NCBI GenBank assembly: GCA_948474755.1
Contig: CAOLHI010001302.1
Span: forward strand, 590,599-654,598
DNA from: Ctenosaura bakeri
Lineage: Eukaryota > Chordata > Lepidosauria > Squamata > Iguanidae
Direction of reading: 5' to 3'
Length of the DNA stretch: 64,000 bases
Shown here: positions 26,111-38,711 of the stretch, piece after piece
Numbering within the stretch: position 1 is the stretch's first letter
Layout: the number at the start of each line of letters is the position of its first letter
Notes under the pieces: model-generated
Seen by the model: the letters and a program-made list of their open reading frames with translations, nothing else
What the model was told of the DNA's origin: nothing
Databases searched by the model: none
Made by a program: the position numbers and the translations under genes

Positions 26111-26776
26111 TCAGTTGCCTATGCCCCCATGTATGTTGAGACATTATAAATATGCTTGAATGGGGGGGGGAACCAGATTGACAGACTCGTGTCAATTTGG
26201 TAGATTTCATCAGCAGTACAACACTAGAGATGTACATGAAATAAAGCAATCCATCTTCCAAGGAGAATCCAAGGGGAGGCAGACAATATTAGATATTAGT
26301 TTTATTAAATGAAGAATTTCCTTTTTCTCTCACAGGTCTTCAATTTCTGCATTTTCTTCAAGCTACCAAATATGTTTGATATGAGAAATATTTTGGCAGT
26401 GCTATGTGCATGTTCTAAAAGCATGTGAGGATAACATTCTAATTAGTTGTTTCTTTCTAAAGTTAATTCTGAAATTTCCCCCCCTCCAAAAAAAAAAAAA
26501 AATCAAGACAATTTTTGCTCAGTTTGGCTACAGTCAAAGCTGAATGGTTTTTCACCTATACAGACTTGAAACATAATCCTTCTGATGGTGGATCTTACCC
26601 TCAGTTGCCATTTGAACATAAAATAACTGACTTGATAATATGATTTGTCTCCTCTCAGTTTGTTTTTGAACCAGTTGACAGAAAATTAAGGAATTCTGCT
26701 ATCTCTTACTTTTTTTTCAAAGCTATCAACCTAAGAGAAGAGATAGTGAGACAATCAACCATATGCATCAGATTTT

Positions 26777-27112
26777 AGCCATTTCTGCCCTACACTGTTA
26801 TATTGCTATTATTCCACTTTCATCATCCTATGGAATCCTGGGCTTTGCAGTTTAGGGAGGCACATTTAAAATGCTCAGCCAGAGAGCTCTTTACCCTCAG
26901 GTGTTGAACTATAAATAGTCTTTAAAAACTGAAGTTTTCAAGAACTTCCTTGCAGTAAGACTGTTTTTGCTACTCACTGCTTCTTTCAAGGGGAAAATTA
27001 GCAAAGAATTACATCCCTAGTGAGAAATGTGCTAGAAAATCCATTGACCTCTTCTGGTATGGCTCTTTATATATCTGCTCATGTTTAGCAAGGATTCCTA
27101 TTTAAATGGATG

Positions 27113-27143
<31 letters not shown>

Positions 27144-28003
27144 GATAGATACTTTGACAGACTCAGAACTATTTTAGTAAATTAGAAGAGACCATGAGTA
27201 TAGTGGTTGCAAGTGAGCATCCTATCCTATGACTGATACAATATCAGTTATCAAGAGTAGAAACCTTAAATAAATATTGGAAGGTTAGCAAAGTCAACAG
27301 TGTTTTTTGCCAGTTGTTTTCCAATGTCTCTGAATTCCAGATGAAATTTTCAGATTAAATTGCCAACTTAATGAATCCTAGACTGGAGAACATATGCCAC
27401 CAGGTCAAACTTCAGAATGAGATACCCAGAGGCTCAACCTTTCTTGTCTGTTACACCTTAGACACCTGCTGAATGTTAGTGTTAACAGAGGTAGTCTGTT
27501 TCAACAAGTTGAAATCGGTATGCCAGACTTCCAGTCTACACTTGCCACTTCAACAGCTGAATTTGAATGAATTCAGTGAATCAGTAACATAAACAATGCA
27601 CCAGAGCTTGAAACAACAGACAAAATCAGTTAAGGAAATTTATAGGAGAAAAGTTGCTCATCCTGTGCACCTAGTTCAACTACCTGAGTGCCTTTGTTCA
27701 CATGCTAAAGAGCCCAGAGGTTTGGAGGCTACCTTGTAGTTTGAGGAGGCTGGTAAACGGAGTACTAAGGGGGGGGGGGGAGAATTTTTGTTTTATGAGC
27801 TTCCTAAACCGCACAATTCTATGAATGTATAGCTAAGACATTCAAACTTTTTAGTAGACATATATAATAATACACTTCAAGGCAAAATGCAAAACTGGGA
27901 GTAAGTCTTTCTGGCTTACTAAACTAAACCACAAACCCCAGGATTCCATAGGATGTTGAAAGTGGAATAATAGTGTTATAACAGTCCCGTGCAGAAATGA
28001 TCT
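26777..28003. mobile_element. Short palindromic MITE split by about 1 kb
   Basis: The left half (26777 to about 26905: AGCCATTTCTGCCCTACACT ... AGCCAGAGAGCTCTTT) and right half (about 27918-28003: CACAAACCCCAGGATTCCAT ... CGTGCAGAAATGATC) are the two parts of one palindromic MITE. About 1 kb of unrelated sequence, including a (GATA)n tract, lies between them. This could be a later insertion into the MITE or two half copies. Confidence 0.6.
27111..27150 (+). repeat. (GATA)n microsatellite
   Basis: About eight to nine GATA units, slightly interrupted near the 3' end, within the sequence separating the two MITE halves. Confidence 0.9.
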
Positions 28004-29814
28004 AAGACATGAGTAGAATTGCAATGGAAATAAAGTGTCCTAGAAAACAAACCTGATTTCTGTTCCAGCAGTCCTCAGTGGACAATTTCTCATTGTTATT
28101 TTTAATGGGACGGGGGTGGGGGTGGGGAGAAATCCAGACAGGTTTTCCAGGGTGCATTGGGGTGCTCTTCTTCTTTTTGTGAATCTACCTACTTCAAAGC
28201 ATCTTAATCCATTTTTACTATAGTGTCTTTGCAAAATCATATTGTGTATAAGTGTGTAGAAATGCTTGAGCCAAATGTGTGTGTGGGATACCTTTGCAGT
28301 TAACAAATGTGGAATATTTCAACATACATAACATGACAAATGTGTGTCCTTTCAGCTTTGTAGGTCTAGCATATGCAGTAAACATTAGTAAGTCTAATTA
28401 AAGTTGTAAAAATGTCTTCTCTAATAATCTGTCTTGTGATTTGTAAGTATGAAATACATGGAAGAAGATAAATAAAATTTCCCCTTTGGCCTCCCTTTGG
28501 AACACAGAGGTGTTGTGTGTAGAAAATATCAGCATGCAGCTCCAACAGGCCTCATTAGCTTGCCATCTGCCATGGTGTATAGATGCTAAAATGTTGTTAT
28601 TGCAGGGTTCATTGAGCAGTAAAATTATATTTTTGTAAAAACTTATTTTACATTTATTAAAAAAAAAAAAACCTTGAAAGAGACAAACTGCCAAATTATG
28701 TTTGAGCCTGTAATAGCAATAAAAAGAAAAGTAAGATACCAAAGGTCTAGCTAACATATATCAATATACTAATTTGACTATCAGTGAGACTGTTTTAAGA
28801 TTGCACTAAATGATTGAAACTTATAACTTGTTTGGAGAGTGTTTGTTGAAAGCTGTCCAAGAAAAAAAAATCAACTGTACAGTTGGTCATTTTTGAACCA
28901 CTGCTTTGATACCTGCTATTTTATAATCTTCTGCCTACTTCTTCTTCTTGAGCTACTAAGCTCTTCTTTCTGAATTAGTCAGATGGGCAAGAACATCCAG
29001 TCAGAGATCTTTGGTTGAACAGAATATTTTTATTCTACTTTATGCTACATTTATCCAGGTCTGCAACTTTTTTTAGTTAATGTGATGCACTACTGGAGCT
29101 GAATGAGAAAGCTTAACAGTAAGGCAGCATGTATGTACAAGCCAGAATTCTAATGATATGGGGGAAATATGCTTTATCCTAGTTATTTTTACTCAGGACT
29201 CTTTTCACTTGGTCGTGGGGTATAAATGATTGGAGCTGTCAAAAAAAGTTGTGGTGCTGTTTCATTAAGGAAACTTTTCCAGAGCTCTTTCTATTCATCA
29301 TCACTCCTAGGAAATTCTATATGAAGAAAGGAAAATTAATAGCTGCAGGAAGTCTGTTAGTTGGACAGTTATCTGTAACAGTGCAAAAGATAGCATTAGA
29401 AATATTCTTTCTGTTTATATAAAAAAAGTAGAGCCTCTGGGCTAAACATAAAGAAAATTTATTGCCTGCATTCTTTATCTGTATAAAGGTATATATTACA
29501 GATTTATTTTGATTATATTTTTCTGTTTCCTAGCAGGAAATACTCTGTCGAGATAGCCATTGTCAGACAATATGGTCTGCTGTGCAAACTAGATGAACCA
29601 GATACACAAGAAATTAGGGTTACTCTATATTTCTGACAATAGATTCCAGTACTGTGTGTACCAACAACATAGTGTGTTTAATAGTTTCATGGAGGAGGGA
29701 ATGATCATTCTGCATGTTAATAATGGATTGGAACAATTTTCTTCTAGAAGAAATTAAATTTTTTTGCAGTTTTCTTCCTGCTATGAGAAAGAATTTGAAA
29801 TCTGTGCAGAGACT
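28004..29814. other. No gene or recognised repeat
   Basis: AT-rich unique-looking sequence. A minus-strand frame of 119 codons (28398-28757) lacks similarity to anything I know. Confidence 0.45.
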
Positions 29815-29832
29815 GATATATATATATATATA

Positions 29833-29872
<40 letters not shown>
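29815..29872 (+). repeat. (TA)n(CA)n compound microsatellite
   Basis: About eight TA units followed by about 18 CA units. Confidence 0.95.
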
Positions 29873-29914
29873 GCCTAGAATTGTGTTTGCAAACAAGAAC
29901 AAAAGAAGTGGAGT

Positions 29915-32900
29915 ACTCTTTTATGTAAACCAAACATCAATTGGAATGGGAAGATAATGTATTTAATGGGAATTTATGGCTCAAATAATGAGAAGTCAAC
30001 ATTTAATGAAAATTTATTTTAAAAGACCTCAGAATTGGACTTACAAAATCTGATTTGCACAGGTGATTGGAATGGATTGTTATCTTAATAAAGATAAATC
30101 CTCCAGTAAAGGAATCCAGGAAGACCAAGGGAGACTACACAGAAACTTTTTTAAACATACAGAGTAGTTTAGTTTAATGGATGTGTGGACATATTTGCAG
30201 CCAAATTCCAGACATTATCCATTCCTTCCCTCTCCCCACTCTCCATCATCATGAATCTTGCTATAGAACAGAAATGTTTTATATTCTAGGCATATGGCCA
30301 ACTTTAGTAAAGAGGATGGGCATTTTGCCAAAAACCTTTTTACACCATAACCATACCACTATGTTTCTGAAACTGGAGCAAATGAAGGTAAGATGGATTG
30401 TTAATAAATATCTATTTCTGAAGACAGAAAACTGCAACAATTTAAACAAGAATTGAGAAAATTCCTTGAACAGAATTTAAATAAGGATGTAGATCTCTCA
30501 GTAGTCTGGGATGCAAGCAAAGCTTACATGATTGGACAATTTAGAGAATATGTTTCCAGACTGAAATATAAAAAGAAGACAGACAAATAAATAAACAAAA
30601 TTTATGGATAAAATACAAACCCTGAAGGGAAAACTTAAGAAAAAAATTGATAAAGAGACTCAACAAAAGATTATTTCAGCAACAGTTCTCACTGTTTACA
30701 GTCAAAGAAATTAATGCCAAACTACTATATCTCAAAGAATTTTAAATTTACAAATAAACCTAGAAAGTGGCTCTCTTATAAGCCAAGACAGGAAAAGGTG
30801 AAGAGCTCTGTCACAAAGATCAAGATAGGAGATAGTATGTAGTGAACAACTTGAAAATATTAAAAGCCTTGGAAGAATATTTTAGAGGTTTATATACAAG
30901 GGGCAACAAAAAAATCAGATGGATATTTGGATAGACTCTAATTAGAAGATTATTTGGATAGACTCCAATTGGATAAACTATGTCTGGAACACAAGCAAAG
31001 TTTGAATGGTCCTATGAAAATTATGGAACTTATCAAAATAACTAAAAAGATTATAGCTGGGAAAGCTCCAGGCCCAGATGGACTATCTCCAGTATATTAC
31101 TGAGTTACTTCAATCATTAGTGTGTGATGAGCTACTAGAAAAAGGAAGGATACTAGATTCTTGGAGAAATGTCTATATTACAGTTATTCTCAAAGAAGAG
31201 ACATTAACAAAGAATTATATACCCATCTAATTACTAAACAAGGACTATAAGATATTTACTACTATTTTAAGTAGAAGATTAAAGAAACATATTTCTCAGA
31301 ATATTCATAGTGATCAGAGTGGATTTTTGCCAAAAAGACAACTAAGGAGTAATGTAAGAACTGTTTGTTACATAATTGGATATTTAGAATATCATAATGA
31401 AAAAAAAATGTTGCTTTGATTTTAATTGTTTGTTTGTTTTGCTATAGAGGAGGTGAGATAATGGACTTTGGTGGAAACATTATTCAGCAATAAAGACCAT
31501 ATAAAATTATACAATAGAGACAAAATAATGTCAAGTTCAAAAAGCCCAGATTTTGGTAAACGGCAATGCAACAATACCAAGTGAGGTATAAAAGAGACCT
31601 AGACAAGATTGTCACTTCTCATCTTTGCTATTTATTTTGGCATTGGAGATTTTTACTGAGTGACATCAGACAAGATGACAAAATTTAAAAAATAACAGTA
31701 TAAGTTCAGGATTAATGTGTTTTATGAGAATCCATTTGATTCAATGGAGGCTTTTTGGGGAAAAATGATAAGGCATTTGGTCCATGCTTCAGGTTTAAAC
31801 TGAACTGTGATAAAACTATGATTGAAAACTTGATTGCTCTTGGTTAAATATCTGGGAGTTGCAATTACAAAGAATAATAGTTTATTGTTTCAAAACAATT
31901 TAAGAAATTAAAAGAAACTTAGAAAAGTGGGAAAATGTTAAATTTATCCCTTTTGAGTAGAACTGGAGTAATAAAAGCAGGTGTTTCACTAAGCTTTTTA
32001 TTCTATGTCCAAATGATTTGTATCATAAGAAATGGAATATCCTTGTACAATTGGAGAAAGAAATGTCCAGATTTGTTTGGCAGGCAAGGAAAAGCAGGAT
32101 GAAATTTAAAAGATTATATAATGTTAAGGAAAGGGGTGCTCTAGGAATTCCTAATATTAAATTTATGATGAGATCTGGGGTTTTTTTTAATGGTTGAAGG
32201 AATGGGTGTTGCATAAGAGATGAGATACTCTTGGAAACTAAAGGTCATGATTTAAAATTTGGGTGGTATGGTCACTTTTGGTATTATAAAATTAAGGAAT
32301 ACACTGAATTTGAAAATCATTTTATTAGAAATTATCTTCTATGGCCCTTTCCACAATCCACCTTTTCACAGAGCTGAGGTGTGGGTTTGCGTGAGCAGCC
32401 TCCAGCAAGAGGCTCTTGCATCCCGGTTCCTTCAGTTCTGCAGCTGCTGCCCGCTCGTACGAGAGCCCTGTCTCTTCCTTCTGCAGTGCATCCTGGTAGT
32501 TTCCCAGGCTGCACTGGGGCAGGAAGCAAGATGATCATGGCTCTGGAGCTAAACACACGCATGGCAAGTGCACGCGGGGCCCCAGAGCTATGCACGATCA
32601 TGCACCATTTTCGGCTCAAAGCCAAAAATGAAAAAGTGCATGAGCAGCGCCTGCCAGACCCTGGAGCATCACATGATTGTAAGTGTATTGTGTGGACCAC
32701 CCCTCATATTAGCAGGACACTCAAGGGCTCTTTTGCATGGAAAATGCCATGCAAAAAGGGTCTATGAGTTTAGTATAAATAAAACAGAGACTTTTCAGAA
32801 GATAATATTAGACACCTCATCACAGGAAGCTTTTTCAGGAAAGAATGGGTTAAACATTGGAGGTTTTTTATGATGGCCTTGTGTACATTCAGCAAAGCAT

Positions 32901-33215
32901 CTGGGTCTTTAAATAAAAAGAGCTGCTTCTCAAGGAAGACAAAGATCCTAATTGGTTTGCTTATATGCAACTCAGCAATAGAATTAACTAAGATAACAGA
33001 GACTTGGCATTAGATGTTAGAGAAAATTATTTTTTTTAGAATTATTTAAAGATGATGAACATGTAATTTGAAAAGTGTAAAAATGCCTTTTGAAATTAGA
33101 GTCAGAAGATGAACCTATAAAAGGGGATATGATAAAGTGGGCACAAATTGCTCAAATGGATATATAGGGAAAATATGGTCTAAAAATGTAACATTTACTA
33201 TACTTGGTAATATAT
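29915..33215 (+). mobile_element. L1 LINE, decayed, 5'-truncated, interrupted by a MITE
   Basis: Plus-strand remnants of L1 ORF2 in order. The endonuclease end lies around 30.0-30.3 kb ('ICTGDWNG'-like). The linker around 30.5 kb reads LSVVWDASKAYMIGQF. Reverse transcriptase follows at about 31.0-31.4 kb, with GKAPGPDGLSPVYY, then KNYIPI..LLNKDYKIFT and SDQSGFLPKRQ. The C-terminal region lies after 32.77 kb (DPNWFAYMQLSNRI, IKWAQ-like). Many stops and frameshifts make it inactive. A 420-bp MITE (32343-32762) splits the 3' third. Both end positions are approximate. Confidence 0.8.
32343..32762. mobile_element. GGCC-ended MITE inserted in L1
   Basis: 420 bp. Left GGCCCTTTCCACAATCC, right TGCAAAAAGGGTC (imperfect inverse). 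TAT flanks both sides (32340-32342 and 32763-32765), and L1 coding similarity resumes on the far side, so the insertion is unambiguous. The G+C-rich interior differs from the 10.9-kb subfamily. It is non-coding despite frames of up to 128 codons. Confidence 0.75.
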
Positions 33216-34123
33216 CTTTTTTAACCCTTTGTGGGGTTCTGAGGCCTAGGGGTTGCCCTTCAGGTTAACTTGGGATCTGAGTTCTCATAGAGTTATGAGG
33301 CTTGGGTGGTTATCCTTGGGTTACCTTCCAATTATGGCTGGTTGGGGAGCAAACCAACATATTTGGATTGGTCATGAGGCTGAGGTGTATCATCCAAGGG
33401 AAGGCTGAGAAGGTTGTCAAGGGGTTGACACCTGACCTCAGCTTGAGTTGCATCAGATTTCTCCCCCTCTTACATCATTTTCAAGCCAATACAACTTAAA
33501 TAGGTTAGATTGAACAACACAGCTGTTATTTAATCCAGTTTTCTGTGTATGATCTCATTATTCCATGGTTGGTTATCAAATATTTTTATTATGGAAATAA
33601 ACTACACGTATAAAATATAAAATATAAAATACACCTACCTTTACATAAAACAACCATGTATAAATTGTGTGTAGAATATGTCCCAAACCTAAACGATTCC
33701 TATTAAAGCAGGATTTTTCTCAACAGATGAGAAACCAATTTCTGGAACATATTTTTTTCTAGATATTTTCCAATATTCCTTCTGTTCCCACAACACACAT
33801 CCAAAATCTTACCTACATAACTGGTTGGTTGATACAACATACATTTTTCTCCTTATATCTGACTGTTCTATAGAGCAAGAGAGGCAACTTTAGGGGTTTC
33901 AGAGCTGCATTGGCCACCCAGCAGACCTTGGAGGTCTACAAACCTGCTAGTCTCCCATCATTTTATAACCATAAAATGTTTTTGAGAGGTGGGGACACTT
34001 TTACCAAGTCTCTTATCCTTTCTCTCAGTCATTTTAGACCCAAGGCAATCCGTTTTTTCAAAAAAGAAAAAAGAAAAAAAAGAATCAGAAATCAACTTCT
34101 CAGTCACTTCCTATTATATATAC

Positions 34124-34155
<32 letters not shown>

Positions 34156-35358
34156 GGCATTCACTAGGATTAAAATGGCTTCTGAGGAAAAAAGAATGAC
34201 AAAAGTATCTACACATAACAGAAATGTGTTGTGTGTTGTAGAACCTGAGAGACCTTAAGATCACAGCAAGACCCAGGGGCACAATGCAACCATAGTGGCT
34301 GCCTCTTCCCCACTCCTGCTTTTAGATGAATGCTGCACTATTTGGAAAAAAGAAAAAAGAAAGGAAAGGAAAGGAAACTATAGTAGAAAAAGTGAAAAAA
34401 ATAAAGTTTCTGTGAGTGCTTCTATTGAAAGGTCAACCAAATTTTGTTCACTGTACCTCTAAATTTAGATTTCCAAAAACCAGAGGATTGATACAAGGAC
34501 TTGACACATCCCCAGGAGACTCCCAAGGGGAAGTTATCAAGGAAATTAACATCTCAACCTACATACTCTAATGAATTTAGTCAGTATAACTACAATATTT
34601 TTTATACTAGTCAGTTGGCAAGACACTGTAGTTTAAGTACCTCAGTATCCCTTAGTAAGGAACTAAGTAGGAACATTTTGAAAGTGAAGATGAGTTTTTG
34701 AATATTTTGTCAGGAAATAATAGTGGTGGGATTTCAAGGAAAGCTCAATAAAACAGGAGGTAAAACTCAACTTTTTTCATGCACCTTTGTGTTCCTATGC
34801 ACTTTCACCTAAAGCAAAAGATGAGACAAATGTTGAGGTTCAGATACAGACAAAGCATTTTATACTTTTTTTTCTACAGAAAAGACTGGAGAGATCCATG
34901 GAATTTCACAGTGGGATTGGCATATCTCTAGGCTTTTAGGAAATAACAAAGCTTCTGTCAGAAAATACTGAGGAGAACCAAGAATATCACTATTCTGTCA
35001 AAGTTCTTTTATACCTCCTTAAATTTGATGTTAAGTGTAAGTAGAAGATTTTTTAAAAAATTTTTGCACCTGAACAGCTTTATAATAATAAAGGAGAAAC
35101 AAAGTAAATGGTTTCTTAAGGTGGTTGTCCTTCATCATGGATAGTAAGAAAAAAGAGTACAGATAGCCTGACACCAAAACTTGCAAAACTGATTTTCCCA
35201 ATGAACTTTTTATTACTTTTTCCCCTATTTGCCATAGATCATTCCCCCAACATTCCTCCATTCTTTAATTTTGCATTCACCCTTTCTTTCTGCTTCATAC
35301 ATAGTTCAGAATCTGCCTCTTTCCTTTCTTCATCATCAGTTTACTTAGTATCCTTTTA
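33216..35358. other. No gene; (GT)n at 34123-34151
   Basis: Unclassified sequence with a (GT)n microsatellite and an AAAGAAAAAAGAAAGGAAAGG-type purine tract near 34350. Confidence 0.45.
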
Positions 35359-35757
35359 TCATTTTTTGTAGAACATAATCCTTGCATTTTCTACTATAGT
35401 GTAGGCATAAGCAAAAATAGGGCAGATGAAGGCAAGAGTAAGACCAGTAACCTGAGTTGGTAACCAACCATGGTTACCATCAGACCAAACTTGGGTGTCA
35501 AGCTTAACCTTTTGCAGAACCAAATATTGGAAGGAATTCATGATAATTGTCCAAAACTGATACCTGACAAGGGGTGAAAAGTCAATGAAACAAAACAACA
35601 ATCCTGTTCTAGTCCCCACCTCTAGAGCTGCACATAATGAACAAACAGGACATAAAGCTGGGTCAGAGCATAACACCAACTGCACTTTCACTCCCACACC
35701 TTTCTGATCATTTTTGAATGACTGAGATATGAGGAGGAGGCCCAGTGAATTCCTCAC
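35359..35757 (-). pseudogene. Decayed tyrosine recombinase (DIRS/Crypton/Ngaro-like) fragment
   Basis: A 132-codon minus-strand frame that resembles the C-terminal half of tyrosine recombinases of vertebrate YR retrotransposons and Cryptons. In order it has SQSFKNDQKGVGVKVQL (the 'SK.DQ.G.G..V.L' strand pair), CSDPALCPVCSLCAALEV, then GLLFCFIDFSPLVRYQFW. The expected '.THSFRIGAA' segment with the catalytic Arg has been lost to substitutions or a frameshift near LDTQVWSDGNHG. The tail AYAYTIV could correspond to the 'Y..Y' active-site region. No start, splice site or full domain is present, so it is a dead remnant. It is truncated upstream (towards 35.76 kb), where a SINE has inserted. Family assignment is from motif memory. 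Confidence 0.55.
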
Positions 35758-35766
35758 ACAGAAGAG

Positions 35767-36010
35767 GGAGCCCTGGTGGCGCAGTGGTTAAATACCAGTA
35801 CTGCAAGCCACAAACCACAAGGTTGTGAGTTCGATCCTGCCGGACCCCAAGGTTGACTCAGCCTTCCATCCTTTCGCAGGTCGGTAAAATGAGTACCCAG
35901 CTTGTTGGGGGCATGTATAGAAAAAATGTTTCGAAATACATGCTAAATTGTTCACCGCCTCGATCTATATGGAGAGGCGGGATACAAATAAATAAGTAAA
36001 AAAAAAAAAA
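35767..36010 (+). mobile_element. tRNA-headed SINE, young-looking copy 1
   Basis: Head GAGCCCTGGTGGCGCAGTGG with B box GAGTTCGATCC. Body GACTCAGCCTTCCATCC, then GGTCGGTAAAATGAGTACCC. 3' part GGAGAGGCGGGATACAAATA followed by A-rich tail. It differs from the copy at 39.4 kb at only about nine of roughly 230 positions by eye. It inserted beside the tyrosine-recombinase remnant. Confidence 0.9.
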
Positions 36011-37353
36011 GAGACAGCAAACCATTTCTCCAGAGGCCCCTTCTTCCAAGTCACTCCACAGTGCCAACATTGCTTAACACCAGGTAAGCCCCAAAATGGC
36101 AACTCTGAGCCTGCGTCTCATTCTGTTGACAACTCCAAAAGGAATGAGAGCCATTACAACTGGAGCACTCATATTCTAATTTCTATGGATGATGTTAACA
36201 GAAGCCCCTGTGAACCAAATTGCCAATGCAGAATGAGCTGTTGTTGTGAAATCTGTATAGGCTTCCTCACCTGACCTCCTGTTGTTAGGGTTCTACATGT
36301 CCACTGCGAGATGCATCATCTAGGTTGCATACATAACTGGGCTTGCAATACATCCTAGGAAATGGAGGGGTTGATTCCAGCCTTATACTAAATGATTCAT
36401 CGTGGAATGTAGATCCTATGAAGTCTACATTGGGTGGTAAATAATGTCAGTGTATAAACTCAGAAATAAGACGTGCCGATTTTGCACTCTAACAATGACA
36501 GCATAAGAAAACTTGGGAGCCAGGTTTTGGCCTAAGTTCTTTCTTAAGTTTCTCCTTTTCTAATAATTGAGTTCCTCCTCTATTTTTTTCTCTCATTCTC
36601 TATAAAGCAGGCAAAGGCAAGGGATAACTGATTGCAGATCTATTCTGTGGAAGTAATCCAATAGCTAATCGCCACCCCCTATGGAGGGAAGTCCCAAGTT
36701 CACATCAATGTCCCCCCCGCCACTGTGTTTCTAAGCCCTGTTGATTGTAAGCTACATTGCCAGATTTGTCCATGTTGTCTGGCCTAGCAACCTTGAGACA
36801 GAGGTTAGCTTCATTGGGCTGATTAGGCCCCTGCCTCCTCCATAACATTGGTTGTAGTAGCATCAACCTTTGATCTCATGTCAGTCATTCATTAAAAACT
36901 GACAACAGTCAAAACATCTCATTAGGAACCCAAACATTTAGTGCTTGTATGTTTCCCAGAATGCAGGGGACCTCAGGATGTTGCAGTCAGCACTGATAGG
37001 GCCTTGTCTGAAGCTGCCGCTTGCACTAAGACTGGTTCTAAAGTTACATCCCTATTCATTTGTGACTGAAAGTGAAATAACTACAGGAAGACATTTAGTT
37101 GGAACACTTTCACAGAAGCTTTTCTCTCCTGCTTCTCTTGTGGACTTAAACCCACAATCAAACCAATGGAAAGCCTGCCAGGAAAATTTTATGATAGGAA
37201 CATCCTGGTGTCCCATGCTGTACAGGTCCAAAGAGGCACATGTGGGGGGGGGGCGATCAGAACTTAAATAGCCTCCACCTCCATCATGTGCAGCATTTGG
37301 GCACTCTGTGGCAGATTCAGAACACCCTGGTCTCTACTATAGAGGGTTTCAAA
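36011..37353. other. No gene or recognised repeat
   Basis: Sequence of moderate G+C content. No coding similarity was recognised, and part may be old repeat. Confidence 0.4.
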
Positions 37354-37749
37354 GGCCATTTCCACACTATGTCACTCTTCAGTAATGGGGATACATTCCT
37401 GCTGGTCCGTGAGTTGTGTTTTGCACAATATAGTCGTGGTCCTGCTTCCAACATGTCTCCACTCATCACAATTGTGGAATATTCCACTGCTGGAAAAAAA
37501 TCAGGTAATGACCCACGATCACTCAATGCTTCTGTCACCAGTGGCCATGAAGAGAAGAAGCACGATCTAGGTGTTTCCTTCCTCAGGGCAGCACAGGAAG
37601 TGGCCAGCTGCACTGTGGAAGGAAGGCATGTGTTGCTCGCACTACCTTTCCACAGGCAGCTAGTCAGGTGCAGAGAGGAGTGTATGGGTTACACACTGCC
37701 AGGATCATGATGGGATGATGACAGAGAGGGATAAAGTGCATAAATGGCC
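37354..37749. mobile_element. GGCC-ended MITE
   Basis: 396 bp. Left GGCCATTTCCACACTATG, right GTGCATAAATGGCC. AAA lies on both sides (37351-37353 and 37750-37752), giving an exact 3-bp duplication. Interior frames (up to 156 codons across its right flank) are not protein-like. It belongs to the same end-type group as the other MITEs here but a distinct interior family. Confidence 0.8.
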
Positions 37750-38711
37750 AAAGTCTTACTTTTCTCCACAATATCTCACTCCATGAGTCCAGATAGGTGT
37801 TATGGATAATGGTTCATTCAGACATTCCTAGGAAAATATAAGCCAAAAATACTAATTAAAATGTCAGTAATAGGAAAGTTGTGATCTTTTAGATAACTCT
37901 GGACTGTACTTTCATCATACCTAACCAGCATAGCCATAGCATATGTAAGGAATTATTTCAGATTATCACTTTAAAAAAAAAAAATGAGCCCAAATTTCTC
38001 AGAAGATATTTTTTTCCCTCTTCCAAAACAGTTTGAAACATCTCCTTTTCTCATTCTTCCTAGAAAAAGAAAGCTTATTTACAGAATATTCTCCATGAAA
38101 TTTGCACCATTTTGTGTGTGTTGTTCCATCTAACCCAGGCCTGCACAACATACAGCCTGGGGGTCACATGCGGCCTGCCAAAGGATGTTGTGCAGCCCTA
38201 TCTCTACCTTTCCTGTGCCTGTTCATTTGCTGAGCTCCATTGATAAGGGAGGCCACTCTGCACTCGGCTCCTTGGCCCTGCCTCTTGGCTCCGGATTAGC
38301 AAAACTGGCAATGTGGCACAACAGTCCCTGGGCGAGGCCCAGCCCCTTCCACACACACACGCAAATGCACTCACACACATGATACCCTTCAAGCAGGAGA
38401 TGGAGATGGGGTGAAGCACACACATATATACACACACACTATTCCTCTCCCAGCACTGAAAGAGAGAGAACAGAACAGCTTGCGAGGAAAAAAAAGATCC
38501 AGAGAATGTGAAGCAAAGGAAGAGGCACCGTAGGGGAAGTGGGCATGTGTGTGGGGAACCAGCCTATTTGCTTGCTAAAGAGAGAGCCACCAGAGTGGGT
38601 GAGAGGAGAAAGGGAGGAGGAGAGTGAGTTGCCTTTGGTTGACAGTCTGCAGGGCAACCTGTCCATGTCCCCGTCCTTTTTGTCAGCTCCTGACTGGGCG
38701 GTGGCCAGGCC

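Noticed and set aside
32332..32767. Frames of 122-128 codons on both strands
   Set aside because: Located in the MITE inserted into L1. Opposite-strand frames overlap throughout, as expected from stop-poor G+C-rich DNA.
35767..36010. A tRNA gene (A and B boxes present)
   Set aside because: The boxes belong to a SINE head. The sequence does not fold into a clover leaf with an anticodon, and the same element recurs at 39.4 kb.
37240..37710. 156-codon open frame
   Set aside because: Lies almost entirely inside the GGCC-ended MITE at 37354-37749. Its composition follows the transposon and no protein similarity is apparent.
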